This document shows positions 11,617 through 13,354 of a DNA stretch of 13,354 bases, in pieces. Source of the DNA: Actinomycetota bacterium. GTDB lineage: Bacteria; Actinomycetota; Nitriliruptoria; Nitriliruptorales; JAHWKO01. The notes below the pieces were generated by a model. It saw nothing but the letters and a program-made list of their open reading frames with translations, was not told the origin of the DNA and searched no databases. Every line of letters begins with the position of its first letter. Position 1 is the stretch's first letter. The position numbers and the translations under genes are program-made. Location of the stretch: positions 1 through 13,354 of the forward strand of contig JAHWKO010000068.1 of NCBI GenBank assembly GCA_019347855.1. The letters are read 5' to 3'.

Positions 11617-13017
11617 ATGGGGTCTGGCAAGCGCGGGTCCGGGGGCGGATCGCACGACGAGATCCTCGATGGGATCTTCAAGGCGTACGACATCCGGGGC
11701 CTCGTCCCGGAGCAGCTCGACGAGGACCTGATCCGGCGGATCGGGGCGGCCGCTGCGCGCGTCCTCGATGCGAGCGCGGTGGTCGTCGGGCACGACATGC
11801 GCCCCTCGTCGCCAGGGTTCGTCGAAGCCTTCGCCGCCGGCGTCACGTCGCAAGGCGTCGATGTGGTCCACGTCGGGCTCGCGTCGACCGACATGCTCTA
11901 CTTCGCGAGCGGTGACCTCGACCTGCCCGGGGCGATGTTCACCGCCAGCCACAACCCGGCCGGCTACAACGGCATCAAGCTGTGCCGTGCGGGGGCGGTG
12001 CCCGTCTCGATCGATTCCGGCCTCGCCCAGATCCGCGACCTCGTGCGGTCGGACGAGCTCGCTGACCAAGGCTCTCCGGGTGCCGAGCGCGAACGCGGCG
12101 TGCTGCCCCGCTTCGCCGAGCACGTGCGTGGGTTCGTCGATCGGGAGGCGCTACGGCCGCTCAAGGTGGTGGTCGACGCCGCCAACGGCATGGCCGGTCA
12201 CGTGGTACCCGCCGTGTTCGACGGCCTGCCCTTCGAGATCGATCCCCTGTACTTCGAGCTCGACGGCAGCTTCCCGAACCATCCGGCCGATCCGTCGGAC
12301 GAGGCCAACCTGCGGGACCTGCGCGACCGGGTCCGTGAGACCGGAGCCGACGTAGGCCTCGCGTTCGACGGGGACGCCGACCGCTCCTACGTCGTCGACG
12401 AACGGGGTGAACCGGTCGTCCCGTCGCTCGTCGGGGCGATGGTCGCCGACCGCATCCTCGAGAAGCGTCCCGGCGAGACCGTCCTCTACAACCTGATCTG
12501 CTCCCGGATCGTCCCCGAGACGGTCGAAGCAGCCGGCGGCAAGCCCGTCCGGACGCGTGTGGGGCACTCCTTCATCAAGCAGCGCATGGCCGAGACGGGG
12601 GCGGTCTACGGCTGCGAGCACTCGGCCCACTACTACTTCCGTGACAACTACCGGGCGGATTCGGGGCTGATCGCCGCGGTGCTCCTCCTCGAAGCCGTGT
12701 CGATCGCCGGCGCCCCACTGTCCGAGGTCATGGCGCCGTACGACCGGTACGCGCAGTCCGGCGAGATCAACTTCCAGGTCGACGACCAGGAGGCGGTCCT
12801 CGACTCGGTCGCGGACGCGTTCGGTCGGCGCGGCAGCGTCGACTGGGCGGACGGCCTCACCGTCGAGCTCGAGGACCTCGGGGACACCTGGGGGTGGTTC
12901 AACCTGCGGCCCTCGAACACCGAGCCGCTGCTACGGCTGAACGTCGAGGGTGAGGACCGCGGGACGATGGAACGGATCCGGGACGAGGTCACCGACCACG
13001 TCCGACAGCTGGCGTAG
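11617..13017 (+). CDS. manB: Phosphomannomutase/phosphoglucomutase (alpha-D-phosphohexomutase)
   Basis: The protein has 466 residues, the usual length for the family. It interconverts the 6-phosphate and 1-phosphate of mannose (and probably glucose), feeding GDP-mannose and UDP-glucose synthesis for envelope glycans. All four domains are visible: the N-terminal IFKAYDIRG start; the catalytic loop TASHNP with phosphoserine S111; the magnesium loop DGDADR (251-256; D251, D253, D255), with Ala as in many actinobacterial members instead of Gly; the sugar-specificity loop GCEHSAHYYFRD (332-343), where Cys replaces the more usual Gly; and the C-terminal phosphate-binding loop RPSNTEPLLRL (431-441). 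It is followed after 12 bp by the Trm112-like gene and then an SIS-domain isomerase, matching the Rv3257c-Rv3256c arrangement of mycobacteria. Confidence 0.96.
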   Translation: MGSGKRGSGGGSHDEILDGIFKAYDIRGLVPEQLDEDLIRRIGAAAARVLDASAVVVGHDMRPSSPGFVEAFAAGVTSQGVDVVHVGLASTDMLYFASGDLDLPGAMFTASHNPAGYNGIKLCRAGAVPVSIDSGLAQIRDLVRSDELADQGSPGAERERGVLPRFAEHVRGFVDREALRPLKVVVDAANGMAGHVVPAVFDGLPFEIDPLYFELDGSFPNHPADPSDEANLRDLRDRVRETGADVGLAFDGDADRSYVVDERGEPVVPSLVGAMVADRILEKRPGETVLYNLICSRIVPETVEAAGGKPVRTRVGHSFIKQRMAETGAVYGCEHSAHYYFRDNYRADSGLIAAVLLLEAVSIAGAPLSEVMAPYDRYAQSGEINFQVDDQEAVLDSVADAFGRRGSVDWADGLTVELEDLGDTWGWFNLRPSNTEPLLRLNVEGEDRGTMERIRDEVTDHVRQLA

Positions 13018-13029
13018 GAGGACAACGAC

Positions 13030-13212
13030 GTGGTCGCACTCGATGAGGAACTGCTCGCCATCCTGGTGTGTCCCGACTGCCACGGGGAGGTCGAGCACAA
13101 GGACCGGCGCAACGTGATCGTCTGCACCCAGTGTGGGCTGCAGTACCCGGTCCGCGACGGCATCCCGGTGATGCTGGTCGAGGAGGCCAAGCCCTCCCGC
13201 CGTCGGTCGTAG
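13030..13212 (+). CDS. Trm112-like zinc-ribbon protein (UPF0434 type)
   Basis: The protein has 60 residues. The GTG start has AGGAGG about 8 nt upstream, overlapping the manB stop region. The sequence LLAILVCPDCHGEVEHK, then IVCTQCGLQYPVRDGIPVML, is a single zinc ribbon with C14, C17, C32 and C35 and the Trm112 signature YPVRDGIPVML. Bacterial Trm112-like proteins may activate or stabilise partner enzymes such as methyltransferases; the partner here is unknown. The gene lies in the manB operon with gaps of 12 bp before and 3 bp after, and the same position is seen in other actinobacteria. It may serve the neighbouring isomerase or simply travel with it. Confidence 0.93.
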   Translation: MVALDEELLAILVCPDCHGEVEHKDRRNVIVCTQCGLQYPVRDGIPVMLVEEAKPSRRRS

Positions 13213-13215
13213 GTC

Positions 13216-13354
13216 GTGTCGCTCGACGACGTCGAGGTCGACCGGCTGGATCCCGGGGGGATGCTCGCGACCGTCGAGCGGTCACCTGCGCAGTGGCGGG
13301 GGGTGACCGACCGGGCCGAGGATGCGCCCACGTTGGGGGTCGAGCCGTCAGAGG
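13216..13354 (+). CDS. Start of SIS-domain phosphoglucose/phosphomannose isomerase-like protein (partial)
   Basis: An open frame begins at GTG 13216, three bases after the Trm112-like stop, and runs off the right edge (46 codons). The visible start, SLDDVEVDRLDPGGMLATVE, then SPAQWRGVTDRAE, resembles the N-terminus of bifunctional PGI/PMI-type SIS proteins, with the D-P-x-x-M-L segment, which follow manB in actinobacteria (Rv3256c-like). The SIS domain itself lies beyond the window. Tight spacing implies translational coupling with the Trm112-like gene. It would interconvert fructose-6-phosphate with mannose- or glucose-6-phosphate, one step before ManB. An in-frame ATG at 13261 is a less likely start, because it would remove the conserved first residues. 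Confidence 0.75.
   Translation, partial: MSLDDVEVDRLDPGGMLATVERSPAQWRGVTDRAEDAPTLGVEPSE

Noticed and set aside
1..13354. Mobile element, prophage or defence island
   Set aside because: No transposase, integrase, terminal inverted repeats, tRNA attachment site or known defence domain was seen. The gene order matches a conserved chromosomal locus.

Overview
The window looks like a stretch of chromosome from a very GC-rich actinobacterium. It carries a WhiB-type iron-sulfur regulator, DUF5667, DUF5719 and DUF3499 proteins, a ManB-type phosphohexomutase followed by a Trm112-like protein and the start of an SIS-domain isomerase, many GTG starts, and -10 boxes of the TANNNT type. The whiB2 - glycosyltransferase - DUF5719 - DUF3499 - manB - isomerase neighbourhood is a conserved actinobacterial cell-envelope and division locus. 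The unusual content next to it suggests a less-studied lineage, perhaps deep-branching (inference only). I see no tRNA, rRNA, CRISPR array, transposase or phage integration gene.

Left part (1-1957, minus strand): an ECF-type sigma factor gene is followed by a membrane-anchored DUF5667 protein that is probably its regulator. Next comes the start of a secreted protein that runs off the left edge. A 70-bp divergent promoter region separates the sigma gene from a large plus-strand gene (about 2028-4685). That gene encodes an 885-residue, almost entirely helical protein with a decapeptide repeat array, a hendecad array, an acidic linker and a terminal C2H2 zinc-finger motif. It is the least explained object in the window.

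Middle part (4686-10233): a cluster of hairpins and a sigma70-like promoter precede whiB2. Then follow a 1070-residue family 2 glycosyltransferase with a polytopic membrane region and an extracytoplasmic C-terminal domain, and a DUF5719 protein whose start overlaps the glycosyltransferase stop by 4 bp (ATGA). These two are probably made and used together at the membrane to export or decorate an envelope glycan.

Right part (10234-13354): a 362-bp non-coding region holds the best promoter of the window, a strongly foldable leader and palindromic operator-like sites. It is followed by a probably leaderless DUF3499 gene, a small Cys-rich DUF6788-like gene, manB, a Trm112-like zinc-ribbon gene and the first 46 codons of a phosphoglucose/phosphomannose isomerase-like gene. 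ManB and the isomerase would supply mannose-phosphate or glucose-phosphate precursors to envelope glycosylation, the process in which the upstream glycosyltransferase and DUF5719 protein probably act. No defence system or other obvious new multi-gene system is visible. The candidates for novelty are the repeat/zinc-finger protein with its sigma-factor neighbours, and the structured regulatory region before DUF3499.
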